A stretch of DNA of 52,386 nucleotides. It comes from an uncultured Dehalococcoidia bacterium. GTDB taxonomy: Bacteria > Chloroflexota > Dehalococcoidia > GIF9 > UBA5629. Where the stretch lies: NCBI GenBank assembly GCA_903929005.1, contig CAIYTC010000182.1, forward strand, positions 1 through 52,386, read 5' to 3'. Positions within the stretch are counted from its first letter, which is position 1. Each line of letters starts with the position of its first letter. A program made the position numbers and the translations under genes. Below the pieces are notes generated by a model, which was not told the DNA's origin, ran no database searches, and saw only the letters and a program-made list of their open reading frames with translations. Below, in pieces: positions 1 through 7,661 of this stretch.

Positions 1-186
1 ATAGGCCTGCTTTATCTCCTCCAGCTTCGCGCCGCTCACCACGGCGAACTCCCATGGCTGGCTGTTCGACGCTGATGGTGACCGCAGGGCGCCCTCAACG
101 ATTTTTTTCAAAATGTCCTGCGGCACAGGGTCGGGTTTAAAAACTCTCACGGAGTGTCTTTTGTTGATGACGCCCAATACATCCAT
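1..186 (-). CDS. Nitroreductase family protein, N-terminal part (cut by window edge)
   Basis: The 62 codons visible begin at ATG 186 behind a good ribosome site (AGGAGATTGC). The protein opens with the hallmark of FMN-dependent nitroreductases: an RHSVRVFKP segment that binds the flavin phosphate, followed by APRSPSASNSQPW-like residues (here LRSPSASNSQPWEF). Such enzymes transfer hydride from NAD(P)H to nitro compounds, quinones or flavins. The catalytic remainder lies outside the window, so substrate cannot be judged. It is divergent from the aldo/keto reductase at 291, sharing an intergenic region of about 100 bases. Family assignment is firm; anything beyond that is inference. Confidence 0.85.
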   Translation of the reverse strand, partial: MDVLGVINKRHSVRVFKPDPVPQDILKKIVEGALRSPSASNSQPWEFAVVSGAKLEEIKQAY

Positions 187-290
187 GACTGCAATCTCCT
201 TTTATTTATCAATAAACCTGCCGTTAAATAATAGCGCTAACCATGTTGGTGATACAATTATTGTCGGTAACGTTACAGAAAGGTGATAAA

Positions 291-1337
291 TTGCAGAAAA
301 TAAGGCTCGGTAAAACTAACCTGATGGCTACCAGGGTGGGCTTCGGCGGAATACCCATCCAGAGGCTCGGCGAGGATGAAGCGGTGGCAGTGGTCAGGCG
401 GTGCCTGGACCTGGGGGTAAATTTTATAGACACCGCCAACGGTTACACGACCAGCGAGGGGCGCATAGGCAGGGCTATGGCCGGACGCCGGGACGGCCTG
501 ATATTAGCTACCAAGACACTGTCACGCAAACCCGAGGGCATCGCCAAACACCTTCAGCAGAGCCTGAACCAGCTTGGGACTGATTATATTGACCTGTACC
601 AACTGCACAGCGTGAGCGATTCTGCCACGCTTGATTTCGTCCTCTCCCCGGGTGGGCCGATGTCTGCATTGGAGGACGCCAGGAAGGCCGGAAAAATCAA
701 GCATATCGGCGTTACCAGCCACCAGTTGGATGTGGCCAAGAAAGCTGTAGCCTCAGGCCGCTTTGAAACTATTATGTTCCCCTTTAATTTCGTCACGGAT
801 GAGGCTGCCGAAGAGCTTTTGCCCCTCTGCCGGCAGCACGACGTCGGCTTCATCGACATGAAACCCCTGGCGGGCGGCATGATTTCCAATGCTACAATTG
901 CCTTCAAATACCTCTTCCGGTTCCCGGACGTTCTGACAATACCCGGTATAGAGAAGGCGCAAGAGATAGAAGAGATAGTCGGGATATTAGACGGCCCCCT
1001 GGAATTGACCGTGGCCGAGCAGGACGAGATGTTAAGGCTTAAACAGCAATTGGGCACGCGGTTTTGCCACCGCTGCGACTACTGCCAGCCCTGCAAGGAG
1101 GGCATCGCCATTTCCACCGTGATGGTCTATCCCAGTTTGGCAGCGCGGTTGCCTGCGGAAGGGTTATATAACGGCTTCTGGGGTGCTTTGATGGAGAAGG
1201 CGGCCGCGTGTTCTAAGTGTCATGAATGTGAGGAAAGATGCCCGTACCACCTGCCCATCAGCGACATGATCGCCGAATTCTATGAGCAGTACGAGAAAGA
1301 CAAGTTGAATTATCGGAAGACTACAGGGACCGGGTAA
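291..1337 (+). CDS. Aldo/keto reductase with C-terminal 4Fe-4S domain
   Basis: A 348-residue oxidoreductase. The N-terminal TIM barrel carries the aldo/keto reductase tetrad, visible as Asp47 and Tyr52 (FIDTANGY), Lys75 (LATK) and His106 (LYQLH). The C-terminal 90 residues contain two cysteine clusters, CHRCDYCQPC and CSKCHECEERCPY, typical of the ferredoxin-fused branch of the family found in anaerobes. It probably reduces an aldehyde or ketone using NAD(P)H or a low-potential electron donor; substrate unknown. I chose TTG 291 because AAAGGTGAT lies just upstream, whereas ATG 243 in the same frame has no ribosome site. The next gene starts 8 bases after the stop, so the two are co-transcribed. 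Confidence 0.88.
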   Translation: MQKIRLGKTNLMATRVGFGGIPIQRLGEDEAVAVVRRCLDLGVNFIDTANGYTTSEGRIGRAMAGRRDGLILATKTLSRKPEGIAKHLQQSLNQLGTDYIDLYQLHSVSDSATLDFVLSPGGPMSALEDARKAGKIKHIGVTSHQLDVAKKAVASGRFETIMFPFNFVTDEAAEELLPLCRQHDVGFIDMKPLAGGMISNATIAFKYLFRFPDVLTIPGIEKAQEIEEIVGILDGPLELTVAEQDEMLRLKQQLGTRFCHRCDYCQPCKEGIAISTVMVYPSLAARLPAEGLYNGFWGALMEKAAACSKCHECEERCPYHLPISDMIAEFYEQYEKDKLNYRKTTGTG

Positions 1338-1345
1338 AAATACGC

Positions 1346-2647
1346 GTGCCAAGAGCCAACAATAAATCGACTGAAGAGGTTTCTAATGACCCGGCCGGGC
1401 TGGCGCGCGTCTTCCGTGCCCTGCGCTACCGGAATTACCGTCTTTTCTTTATAGGCCAGGGCATTTCGCTCATCGGTACCTGGATGCAGCAGGTGGCCAT
1501 GAGCTGGCTGGTGTACAGCCTGACCAACTCGGCTTTCCTGCTGGGCGTGGTGGCGTTTTCCGGCTTGTTTTGCACATTCATACTGACCCCGTTTGCCGGC
1601 GTGCTGGTCGACAGGATGAACAGGCACCGCATCCTGGTCGTTACGCAGACACTGGCCATGCTACAGGCCTTGACCCTGGCGGCTGTGGTGCTGAGCGGGT
1701 CGGCGGCTGTCTGGAACCTGGTAGTCCTGAGTATGTCACTGGGCTTGATCAATGCCTTTGACATGCCAACCCGCCAGTCCTTCGTCCTGGACATGGTGAC
1801 GAAAAGAGAAGACCTCGGCAATGCTATCGCCTTGAACTCTTCGCTATTCAACGGGGCCAGGCTGATAGGCCCAACGGTAGCCGGCATCCTGATCGCGGCA
1901 GTGGGCGAAGGATTGTGCTTCCTGATCAACGGCCTAAGCTTTAGCGCAGTCATAGCCTGCCTGCTGGCCATGAGGATCGACCTGCCTGAAACAGGGAAAC
2001 ACCAGCAAGATTTCTTCAAAGGTATGAAGGAGGGTATTTCCTATGCCTGGGGTTTTCCCCCCATAAAATACATCGTCTTATTACTGGCGTTGTCCAGCCT
2101 GGTAGCGATGCCGTACCCTGTGCTGATGCCGGTATTTGTTAAAGAAGTTCTACAGGGAGGCCCTAATACGCTGGGATTCCTCATGTCCGCCGCCGGAGTG
2201 GGTGCCCTGGCAGGCGCTATTTACCTGGCTTCCCGGCAAAATGTGCTGGGCCTGGGTAAAATACTTGTTATTGCATCCTGCAGTTTCGGGATTGGGCTGA
2301 TATGCCTTTCTTTCTCCAGCACCCTTCCACTTGCTCTACTCTTCATGGCACTGACAGGTTTTGGCCTGGTGGTGCAACTGGCGGCCAGCAATACCATCCT
2401 TCAGACCATTGCCGATGATGACAAGCGTGGCAGGGTGATGAGCTTCTTCGTGATGTCGTTCATGGGACTGGCGCCGGTCGGCTGCCTGCTGGCCGGCGCT
2501 ATGACCAGCATAATCGGCGCACCTTTTACCCTGCTGATCGGAGGCTCAGGCTGCCTGGCAGGCGGTCTGGTGTTCGCAGCTAAATACGCCTCTATCAAGG
2601 ATGTGGTACGCAGGGCTTATGTAAAGAAAGGAATAATATCCGCATAA
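1346..2647 (+). CDS. MFS transporter (MFS_3/EntS-like exporter)
   Basis: A 433-residue integral membrane protein with about 12 hydrophobic segments. The start region (FRALRYRNYRLFFIGQGISLIGTWMQ) is the signature of the MFS_3 group, which includes the enterobactin exporter EntS, and DRMNRHRILV matches the conserved loop between helices 2 and 3. It likely exports a small molecule by proton antiport; the substrate cannot be read from sequence. GTG 1346 is the only start that keeps the conserved N-terminus; its ribosome site is weak, which fits translational coupling to the aldo/keto reductase 8 bases upstream. A strong symmetrical hairpin at 2667-2700 follows the stop. Confidence 0.88.
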   Translation: MPRANNKSTEEVSNDPAGLARVFRALRYRNYRLFFIGQGISLIGTWMQQVAMSWLVYSLTNSAFLLGVVAFSGLFCTFILTPFAGVLVDRMNRHRILVVTQTLAMLQALTLAAVVLSGSAAVWNLVVLSMSLGLINAFDMPTRQSFVLDMVTKREDLGNAIALNSSLFNGARLIGPTVAGILIAAVGEGLCFLINGLSFSAVIACLLAMRIDLPETGKHQQDFFKGMKEGISYAWGFPPIKYIVLLLALSSLVAMPYPVLMPVFVKEVLQGGPNTLGFLMSAAGVGALAGAIYLASRQNVLGLGKILVIASCSFGIGLICLSFSSTLPLALLFMALTGFGLVVQLAASNTILQTIADDDKRGRVMSFFVMSFMGLAPVGCLLAGAMTSIIGAPFTLLIGGSGCLAGGLVFAAKYASIKDVVRRAYVKKGIISA

Positions 2648-2666
2648 TGTACCACAAAAACAAACG

Positions 2667-2700
2667 AAGCAAAGGCAGCTTCACGAAGCTGCCTTTGCTT
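2667..2700. terminator. Bidirectional hairpin terminator
   Basis: Perfect 15-base arms (2667-2681 and 2686-2700) flank a CACG loop. It sits between the convergent MFS gene (stop 2647) and the small zinc-ribbon gene (stop 2725), with A-rich left and T-rich right flanks, so it can serve both strands. Confidence 0.75.
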
Positions 2701-2724
2701 CCCAAATGTTAGCTTATACGATTG

Positions 2725-2865
2725 TTAGGCTTTGCCGATGCGGAACATCTTGGTGCCGCATTTTGCGCAGATACCCTGAGTTGCCGGCTTGCCATTCTTC
2801 ATCTTAATGGCCTTGGCATTTTTCATTTCCCTCTTGGCCCTGCACTTCATACAATAAGCTTCCAT
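2725..2865 (-). CDS. Small zinc-ribbon protein (DUF5679-like)
   Basis: A 46-residue protein with two CxxC knuckles (YCMKC near residue 5 and CAKCG near residue 33) separated by a basic stretch, a layout matching the DUF5679 family of one-domain zinc ribbons. Function of the family is not established; a nucleic-acid or protein contact is plausible given the many Lys/Arg residues. ATG 2865 is chosen because GTAGGAGGTAAATTA precedes it; longer in-frame versions upstream have no ribosome site and would cover the promoter at 2893-2921. It is a single-gene unit with its own promoter and terminator. Confidence 0.8.
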   Translation of the reverse strand: MEAYCMKCRAKREMKNAKAIKMKNGKPATQGICAKCGTKMFRIGKA

Positions 2866-2892
2866 TAATTTACCTCCTACGTATTTGCGTTT

Positions 2893-2921
2893 AGCATAGA
2901 GGATTATTTTAAGCTTGTCAA
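2893..2921 (-). promoter_or_regulatory. Sigma-70-type promoter for the small zinc-ribbon gene
   Basis: On the minus strand TTGACA (2921-2916) and TATGCT (2898-2893) are separated by exactly 17 bases, and the ATG follows 27 bases later with a ribosome site between. Confidence 0.65.
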
Positions 2922-3179
2922 GTAGGCAACCACGTTCGATGCCAATATTAAGCAATATTTTTACCGGATTGAACGTAAAATTAATCCTAAATTTTTCAGG
3001 TGGTCAGAGTAATTCAGTCATGATTTTTTAAAATCAGAGTATTTTTAGTTTCGGTAAACGACTGTCGTAAAAATTTTTTACGCACCCGGATTTGAGCCGG
3101 TAAGGTATAATTAAGGGCGAAAGCCCTTTTAACGATAATTGAGCAGCTAAAGTATTCCGGCACTGAACCGGCCATAATA
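2922..3179. other. Divergent intergenic region with short palindromes
   Basis: With the promoter above this makes a 314-base gene-free stretch. It holds an A/T palindrome, GTAAAAATTTTTTAC (about 3066-3081), a TATAAT hexamer at 3105-3110 on the plus strand and, right after it, AAGGGC-GAAA-GCCCTT with a TT tail (3113-3130). The last could be a small leader hairpin for the gene at 3180. I see no convincing coding frame. Confidence 0.4.
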
Positions 3180-3722
3180 ATGAATGTTGTAGCGCTTGTA
3201 GGCATGCCTGGCTCGGGTAAATCCGAGGTTGCCGGAGTTTTTGAGTCGTGCGGCTACCAGAAAATTCGCTTTGGCGATATAACGGATGAGGAAGTGAAGC
3301 GGCGCGGCCTTAAGCTGAATGAGGAAAATGAAAGGCTGACCAGGGAGGAACTGAGGAAGCAGCAGGGCATGGCCGCATATGCCATCTTGAATTTACCCGG
3401 AATCGAAGCCGCCCTGAAAATATCCAACGTGGTAATAGACGGTCTCTATTCGTGGGAAGAGTATAAATACCTGAAAGATAAGCTCGGCGGACGTTTGAAG
3501 ACCGTGGCTGTGTGGGCGCCTCCAGGACTCAGGTATGCCAGGCTTACAAACAGGCCGGTGAGGCCGCTGACAGCCGGGCAGGCCGGGGAGCGGGACTACG
3601 CCGAGATAGAGAACGTCAACAAGGGCGGCCCCATCGCCATGGCCGATTACACTATCAGCAATTGCTCATCGCTGGACTCGTTAGTCGAACAATCCAATAA
3701 TATAATTAAGGTATTGAAATGA
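3180..3722 (+). CDS. P-loop nucleotide kinase-like ATPase (UPF0200 / dephospho-CoA kinase-like)
   Basis: A 180-residue P-loop NTPase. The Walker A motif GMPGSGKS starts at residue 8, followed by [13 protein letters not shown], a stretch typical of the UPF0200 family best known from archaea and related to dephospho-CoA kinases and adenylate kinases. [12 protein letters not shown] in the middle resembles the Walker B strand. The phosphate acceptor is unknown; given the gene overlapping its 3' end, a nucleotide substrate is a reasonable guess. The stop overlaps the next ATG (ATGA at 3719), so it is translationally coupled to the dCMP deaminase. No clear ribosome site precedes ATG 3180. Confidence 0.75.
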   Translation: MNVVALVGMPGSGKSEVAGVFESCGYQKIRFGDITDEEVKRRGLKLNEENERLTREELRKQQGMAAYAILNLPGIEAALKISNVVIDGLYSWEEYKYLKDKLGGRLKTVAVWAPPGLRYARLTNRPVRPLTAGQAGERDYAEIENVNKGGPIAMADYTISNCSSLDSLVEQSNNIIKVLK

Positions 3723-4201
3723 AAGAGATGAGAAGACCGTCGATAGACGAGTATTTCCTTAAAATCGCTTTAGTGGTAGCCGAGAGGGCTACCTGCCGGC
3801 GCCACCACGTCGGGGCCGTGGCGGCCAAAAATAAGCATATACTTTCCACCGGTTATAACGGCGCTGCCGCCGGGGTCAAGGACTGCCTTGAGCTCGGCTG
3901 CCTGCGGGACGAACTGAATATCCCGTCGGGCACCAGGCACGAGATCTGCCGGGGCATACACGCCGAGCAAAATGCTATTATCCAGGCCTCCCTGCACGGC
4001 GTCAGCCTGGAGGGCGCTACCCTGTATTGCACACATTCGCCCTGCATACTTTGCGCCAAAATGCTGGCCAATGCCCGCATCAGGCGCTTTGTCACCTTCG
4101 GCAAGTATGCGGACGATGCCTTCATAGGGCTGTTTAAAGAAGCAGGTATCGAGTTCGACCTGCAACCGCGGCCTCCTTCCGGGATCATGTCCCTGGATTA
4201 A
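3719..4201 (+). CDS. Deoxycytidylate (dCMP) deaminase family protein
   Basis: A 160-residue zinc-dependent cytidine/deoxycytidylate deaminase. The catalytic motif HAEQNAI gives zinc ligand His81 and proton-shuttling Glu83, and SPCILC gives zinc ligands Cys109 and Cys112. Extra cysteines near residues 56-61 and 77 match the second zinc site of the dCMP deaminase/ComEB subgroup. The enzyme converts dCMP to dUMP, feeding thymidylate synthesis in the cytosol. It is coupled by a 4-base overlap to the preceding kinase-like gene, so a joint role in nucleotide metabolism is likely. Confidence 0.9.
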   Translation: MKEMRRPSIDEYFLKIALVVAERATCRRHHVGAVAAKNKHILSTGYNGAAAGVKDCLELGCLRDELNIPSGTRHEICRGIHAEQNAIIQASLHGVSLEGATLYCTHSPCILCAKMLANARIRRFVTFGKYADDAFIGLFKEAGIEFDLQPRPPSGIMSLD

Positions 4202-4257
4202 GCCATGATAAAAACGGCCGGCTTATAAAGATGAGAGAATGTAAAACGGGCGATAAC

Positions 4258-4437
4258 ATGGCGAAGTGTAATTGCACGTATGAGCCGTGCCCGCGCAAGG
4301 GGTTATGCTGCGAGTGTATAAAATATCACCGGGAAGCGGGTGAACTGCCGGCCTGTTACTTCCCACCTGAGATTGAGCGTACCAACGACCGTTCGGTGGA
4401 AAAATTCATTGCTACTTACCAGAAAAGGCGCCGCTGA
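4258..4437 (+). CDS. Small cysteine-rich protein (DUF6485-like)
   Basis: A protein of 59 residues with a dense N-terminal cysteine pattern ([17 protein letters not shown]) followed by [14 protein letters not shown] and a basic end, matching the DUF6485 family of unknown function. The cysteines probably bind zinc or an Fe-S cluster. I prefer ATG 4258 because the conserved domain begins right there; ATG 4231 in the same frame would add nine residues and has no better ribosome site. It lies 56 bases after dCMP deaminase and may be read through from it. Its end overlaps a hairpin that works as terminator for the opposite strand. Confidence 0.65.
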   Translation: MAKCNCTYEPCPRKGLCCECIKYHREAGELPACYFPPEIERTNDRSVEKFIATYQKRRR

Positions 4438-4444
4438 CGGCGCC
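4427..4444 (-). terminator. Rho-independent terminator of the queH-lipoprotein operon
   Basis: GGCGCCG-CTGA-CGGCGCC forms a 7-base-pair stem with a four-base loop. On the minus strand it is followed by TTTTCT, immediately after the lipoprotein stop codon at 4450. Confidence 0.7.
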
Positions 4445-4449
4445 ACAAA

Positions 4450-5286
4450 TCACCACCTGATATCAATATTCGACACGATACCCATCGGCTTCCAGGCCGG
4501 TCCCTGCGCCGCTTTTTCTTTTTCCAGGTCGGCTTTTATAGTGTCCAGCAAGTGTTGGGATATCTGCAGGTTGCGCCTCCATTCATCGGCCCGCCTGGCT
4601 TCACTGCCGCCTGCCACAAAAGTGGCGCTGCCGGCCCACCGGTTGAAGGCCTGAACATCGGCGTTATAAGCATCCACCTTGCTATTGTAGGCGTTTAAAA
4701 GCACCGAATATTGGCCGCTTTTCACCCTGTACTGCTCATAGTAAGAGTAATCAGGCGATTGCGCCATCACCATACTGATAAACCCCAGTTCTTTCCCTTT
4801 AACCACGTAGGCTATGCGGTCGCGCGGTTGGCCAATGACTGCTTCACCATCTTCCTCCAACTCCGGCTTGAGCAGGGCGGCATCGTTAGCCGCCGCCGTA
4901 TCGCCGGTTGAGTCGCTGAAAACCATGCCCCGGTCCGTGGTGTTGAAAGCGTTGAGGGCGTGGCCGATAGGTTTGCCGGCCAGGTCAATGGCCACCCAGG
5001 CCGCCTTTATCCCGGCTTTCTCGGCGTTGTTATGCACGTCCTGGGCAAATGACCCGCAGACAAAGTCCCCCGGGACGTAGTCACGCTCATCCGTATTATC
5101 CGTTTCCAGGAATGCCTTGACCTGCTCCCAGGTGGGATCCTTGGCAGCAGGGTTATTCTCCAGCACGACTTTGAAACCATAGGTGCCGTTGTAGGGTATT
5201 TGCCTGGTGTTGCCCTGGCAGGCTGTAATAAAAAGGGCAAAAACCAGGGCGGCCAGTAAAACAGCCAGTGCACCCGGCCTGCTCAT
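4450..5286 (-). CDS. Putative lipoprotein with possible transglutaminase-like Cys/His/Asp arrangement
   Basis: A 278-residue exported protein. The N-terminus has a hydrophobic stretch ending in a lipobox (FITAC, Cys23), so it should be a membrane-anchored lipoprotein on the outer face. No family is recognised with certainty. The middle segment has Cys in DFVCGSFA, His in GKPIGHALN and Asp in MVFSDSTG, in the order and spacing of transglutaminase-like cysteine peptidases; this is inference. The C-terminal 90 residues look helical (NSKVDAYNADVQAFNRW). The start overlaps the queH stop by four bases (ATGA), so the two are coupled. Confidence 0.7.
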   Translation of the reverse strand: MSRPGALAVLLAALVFALFITACQGNTRQIPYNGTYGFKVVLENNPAAKDPTWEQVKAFLETDNTDERDYVPGDFVCGSFAQDVHNNAEKAGIKAAWVAIDLAGKPIGHALNAFNTTDRGMVFSDSTGDTAAANDAALLKPELEEDGEAVIGQPRDRIAYVVKGKELGFISMVMAQSPDYSYYEQYRVKSGQYSVLLNAYNSKVDAYNADVQAFNRWAGSATFVAGGSEARRADEWRRNLQISQHLLDTIKADLEKEKAAQGPAWKPMGIVSNIDIRW

Positions 5287-5816
5287 TTCCCCCCTCCTTT
5301 CAAGCTATATACGCAGCCGCAGTAATTCTGGCGGTAAAGCTCCCAGCTCCTGGCCAGTCTGGCCGCTCTTTTGCACCCATCCTTCTTTTTAAAATCCCTG
5401 GCTATAAAGCTGCTGCTATTGATCTCAGTCCCGATCCGGTTGATTGATTCGGCCGACTTGTGCGGACTGATAGTCAAAGTCGATGTGAAGGCATCCGCCC
5501 CCCTTTTCCGCATAAAACCAAACGTCTTTTCCATACGCAGCCGGTAGCAGATCAGGCAGCGCTGCCCGCCCTCGGGTCCATCCTGGTAAGCACCCACGGC
5601 CGACATCCAGTTCCCGGGTTCGTAAGGCCCTTCAACCAGTTCGAACCCGAGCTTTTCCGCGCTATACCGGGCAGCCTCCAGCCTCAGGCGGTACTCTTCT
5701 TCCGGGTAGACATTGGGATTATAGAAATAGCCGGTGACCTGGTGCCCCTCTTTTAAAAGTACATCAGCAGCGCCCGCCGCGCAGACGCCGCAACAGATAT
5801 GCAGGATAATGTTCAT
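5283..5816 (-). CDS. queH: Epoxyqueuosine reductase QueH
   Basis: A 177-residue enzyme of the QueH (formerly DUF208) family, which reduces epoxyqueuosine to queuosine in the wobble position of tRNAs for Asn, Asp, His and Tyr. The signature cysteines are all present: HICCGVC near residue 6, RCLICYRLRM near 86 and NYCGCVYS near the C-terminus, which together bind the iron-sulfur cluster and a metal. It is the non-homologous, oxygen-independent replacement for QueG. It starts 21 bases after the crotonase stop and overlaps the following lipoprotein gene, so it sits in a three-gene minus operon. No other queuosine gene is visible here. Confidence 0.92.
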   Translation of the reverse strand: MNIILHICCGVCAAGAADVLLKEGHQVTGYFYNPNVYPEEEYRLRLEAARYSAEKLGFELVEGPYEPGNWMSAVGAYQDGPEGGQRCLICYRLRMEKTFGFMRKRGADAFTSTLTISPHKSAESINRIGTEINSSSFIARDFKKKDGCKRAARLARSWELYRQNYCGCVYSLKGGGK

Positions 5817-5837
5817 CGGGTCATGCCTGCCGTTTTA

Positions 5838-6614
5838 TCAGGATTTTTTCTTTAGCTTATCCATGATGCGCTGTTGGATCCTGGTGATGAAATTGGGGTC
5901 GGAGAAGGCCAGGCTTTGCGCCATACCGGCGCATTCCAGTCCGTCGGCCATGCTCATGCTCATGCTCATATCGATATTGCGCTTGGCCAGGCCAACGCCG
6001 GTTGGTCCATTGCCGGCTATCTCTTTGGCCCAGGCGATTCCCGTCTTCTCAAGGTCTTCGAGTTTAACGATCTCATTGACCATGCCCCACTTCTCGGCCT
6101 TTTGGGCGTCTATGGTCTTGCCGGTCAGGATAAGCTCCTTGGCCCGGCCTACGCCCACTATATGGGGCAGCCTCTGGTTAGCGCCGGCATCCGGTATCAG
6201 GCCCATGGCAACCTCGGGGATATTGAAAACAGTTTCCGGCGAGCACAGCCTCAAATCGCAGGCCAGTGCCAGTTCGCAGCCTATGCCCAGGCAGAAGCCG
6301 TGGATGAGCGCGATAACTGCCTTCTCAACCAGTTCCACCTCGTTATAAGCCCTTTGCGCCATACGGACGAACCGCCTGACGTCAACGGCGCTGCCGCCGG
6401 GCTGAAACGTGGTCAGATCGGTTCCGGCCGAAAACCCCTTGCCTTCGCCTGACAGCAGTATTACCTGGATACCGGGCTGAACGGCGGCTTCCGAGAAGCA
6501 TCTCTCAATATCCCAGAATACCATGGGGCTGATGGCGTTTCTTTTCTCCGGCCGGTTTAATTTTACGTGCAGGATGCCGTCCTTCTCAGTGCAGGCAAGG
6601 TTATCAAATTTCAT
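5838..6614 (-). CDS. Enoyl-CoA hydratase/isomerase family protein (copy 1)
   Basis: A 258-residue crotonase-fold enzyme. The two catalytic glutamates of true hydratases are present: Glu114 in GCELALACDL and Glu134 in NIPEV, and oxyanion-hole residues lie in FSAGTDL and around residue 110. The usual GGTQRL loop reads GANQRL here. It would add water to, or isomerise, an enoyl-CoA in the cytosol. ATG 6614 is preceded by AAGGAG; a longer frame reaching 6695 crosses the promoter and is rejected. It is a close duplicate of the gene at 6786-7565, including the promoter. QueH follows 21 bases downstream. Confidence 0.88.
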   Translation of the reverse strand: MKFDNLACTEKDGILHVKLNRPEKRNAISPMVFWDIERCFSEAAVQPGIQVILLSGEGKGFSAGTDLTTFQPGGSAVDVRRFVRMAQRAYNEVELVEKAVIALIHGFCLGIGCELALACDLRLCSPETVFNIPEVAMGLIPDAGANQRLPHIVGVGRAKELILTGKTIDAQKAEKWGMVNEIVKLEDLEKTGIAWAKEIAGNGPTGVGLAKRNIDMSMSMSMADGLECAGMAQSLAFSDPNFITRIQQRIMDKLKKKS

Positions 6615-6681
6615 GGCTAAGCTCCTTATAATATTTATTATGTGATTGCTATCAAGGTTTCCAGAATAAAATGCCCTCTCT

Positions 6682-6711
6682 AAAATAGCTGTCACTGCCG
6701 TGATATGTCAA
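6682..6711 (-). promoter_or_regulatory. Promoter of crotonase copy 1
   Basis: Minus strand: TTGACA (6711-6706), 18-base spacer ending in CAGC, TATTTT (6687-6682). The same design, including the CAGC just before the -10, precedes crotonase copy 2. Confidence 0.6.
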
Positions 6712-6725
6712 GCCCGGTAAACAAG

Positions 6726-6753
6726 GGGGCGCGTGCTAACCAGCACGCGCCCC
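6726..6753 (-). terminator. Hairpin terminator after crotonase copy 2
   Basis: A 12-base-pair GC-rich stem (6726-6737 with 6742-6753) and AACC loop, 33 bases after the copy 2 stop codon. The T-tract is short on both sides, so efficiency is uncertain, but it separates the two crotonase transcription units. Confidence 0.65.
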
Positions 6754-6785
6754 TCTTTAAGAAACGCAGATTTAACCGGGGCGGA

Positions 6786-7565
6786 TCAGGCTTTCTTGCC
6801 CTTTACCTTCTCCATGAACCTTTGCTCGACACGCTTGATGAAATTGGGGTCGGAGAAGGCCAGGCTCTGCGCCATTCCGGCGCATTCCAGCGCATCGTGT
6901 ATGCTCATGTTATAGCTCATATCGACGTTGCGCTTGGCCAGCCCGACACTGATCATGCCGTTCGCCATTATTTCTTTAGCCCAGGCGATCCCCGTCTGCT
7001 CGAGCTTTTCAGGCTGTACGATCTCATTGACCAGCCCCCAGAGTTCAGCTTTCTGGGCGTTGATGGTCTTGCCGGTCAGGATGAGCTCCTTGGCGCGGCC
7101 GACGCCCACCACGCGGGGCAGCCTCTGGCTGCCACCGCCGTCCGGGACCATGCCCATATTGACTTCCGGGATGTTGAAGGTGGCATCCGGGGTGCATATC
7201 CTCAGGTCGCAGGCCAGCGCCAGCTCCAGCGCTCCCCCGAAGCAGTAACTGTGGATAAGTGCGATGACAGGCTTTTCCAGCAGCTCGATCTCGTTAAACA
7301 TGGCCTGGAAGGAGCGCACGCCCCGTCGGATATCCTGGATGCTGCCGCCGGCCTGGAACGAGTTAAGGTCGGTGCCGCCGGAGAAGCATTTTCCTTCCCC
7401 GGAGAGCAGCACAACCGAGACGTTGGGCAGCGTGGCCACCTCGGCAACGCACTGCTGTATCTCCCTGATTATCTCGAAATTGAGCGCGTTCCTTTTCTCG
7501 GGCCTGTTCAGCTTGACATGAAGTATGCCGTCCTTTTCCGTGTAAGCCACTGTTTTAAATTGCAT
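6786..7565 (-). CDS. Enoyl-CoA hydratase/isomerase family protein (copy 2)
   Basis: A 259-residue crotonase paralogous to the downstream gene over its whole length. Glu114 (GALELALACDL) and Glu134 (NIPEV) are both conserved, so it should act as an enoyl-CoA hydratase or isomerase rather than a degenerate relative. It has the more standard GGGSQRL loop. ATG 7565 has AAGGAG seven bases upstream. It has its own promoter (7629-7658) and terminator. Near-identity of the DNA close to the 3' ends of the two copies points to a recent duplication or gene conversion. The acyl-CoA substrate is unknown. Confidence 0.88.
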   Translation of the reverse strand: MQFKTVAYTEKDGILHVKLNRPEKRNALNFEIIREIQQCVAEVATLPNVSVVLLSGEGKCFSGGTDLNSFQAGGSIQDIRRGVRSFQAMFNEIELLEKPVIALIHSYCFGGALELALACDLRICTPDATFNIPEVNMGMVPDGGGSQRLPRVVGVGRAKELILTGKTINAQKAELWGLVNEIVQPEKLEQTGIAWAKEIMANGMISVGLAKRNVDMSYNMSIHDALECAGMAQSLAFSDPNFIKRVEQRFMEKVKGKKA

Positions 7566-7628
7566 CGAGCCTTCTCCTTATTAATTATTACTGAAGGTGA
7601 AAATGGTTTTCTAAAGCAAACCTTTATA

Positions 7629-7658
7629 AAAATAGCTGCCGCGCAGGCCATCTGTCAA
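7629..7658 (-). promoter_or_regulatory. Promoter of crotonase copy 2
   Basis: Minus strand: TTGACA (7658-7653), 18-base spacer, TATTTT (7634-7629). It is laid out exactly like the copy 1 promoter. Confidence 0.6.
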
Positions 7659-7661
7659 ACT

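Noticed and set aside
3014-3205. Short open frame on the minus strand in the 2.9-3.2 kb gap
   Set aside because: No ribosome site, low-complexity composition, and it runs into the start of the kinase gene.
5734-6452. Two overlapping open frames of about 200 codons on the plus strand across crotonase copy 1
   Set aside because: Antisense shadows; the same shadows occur opposite copy 2, as expected from the shared sequence.
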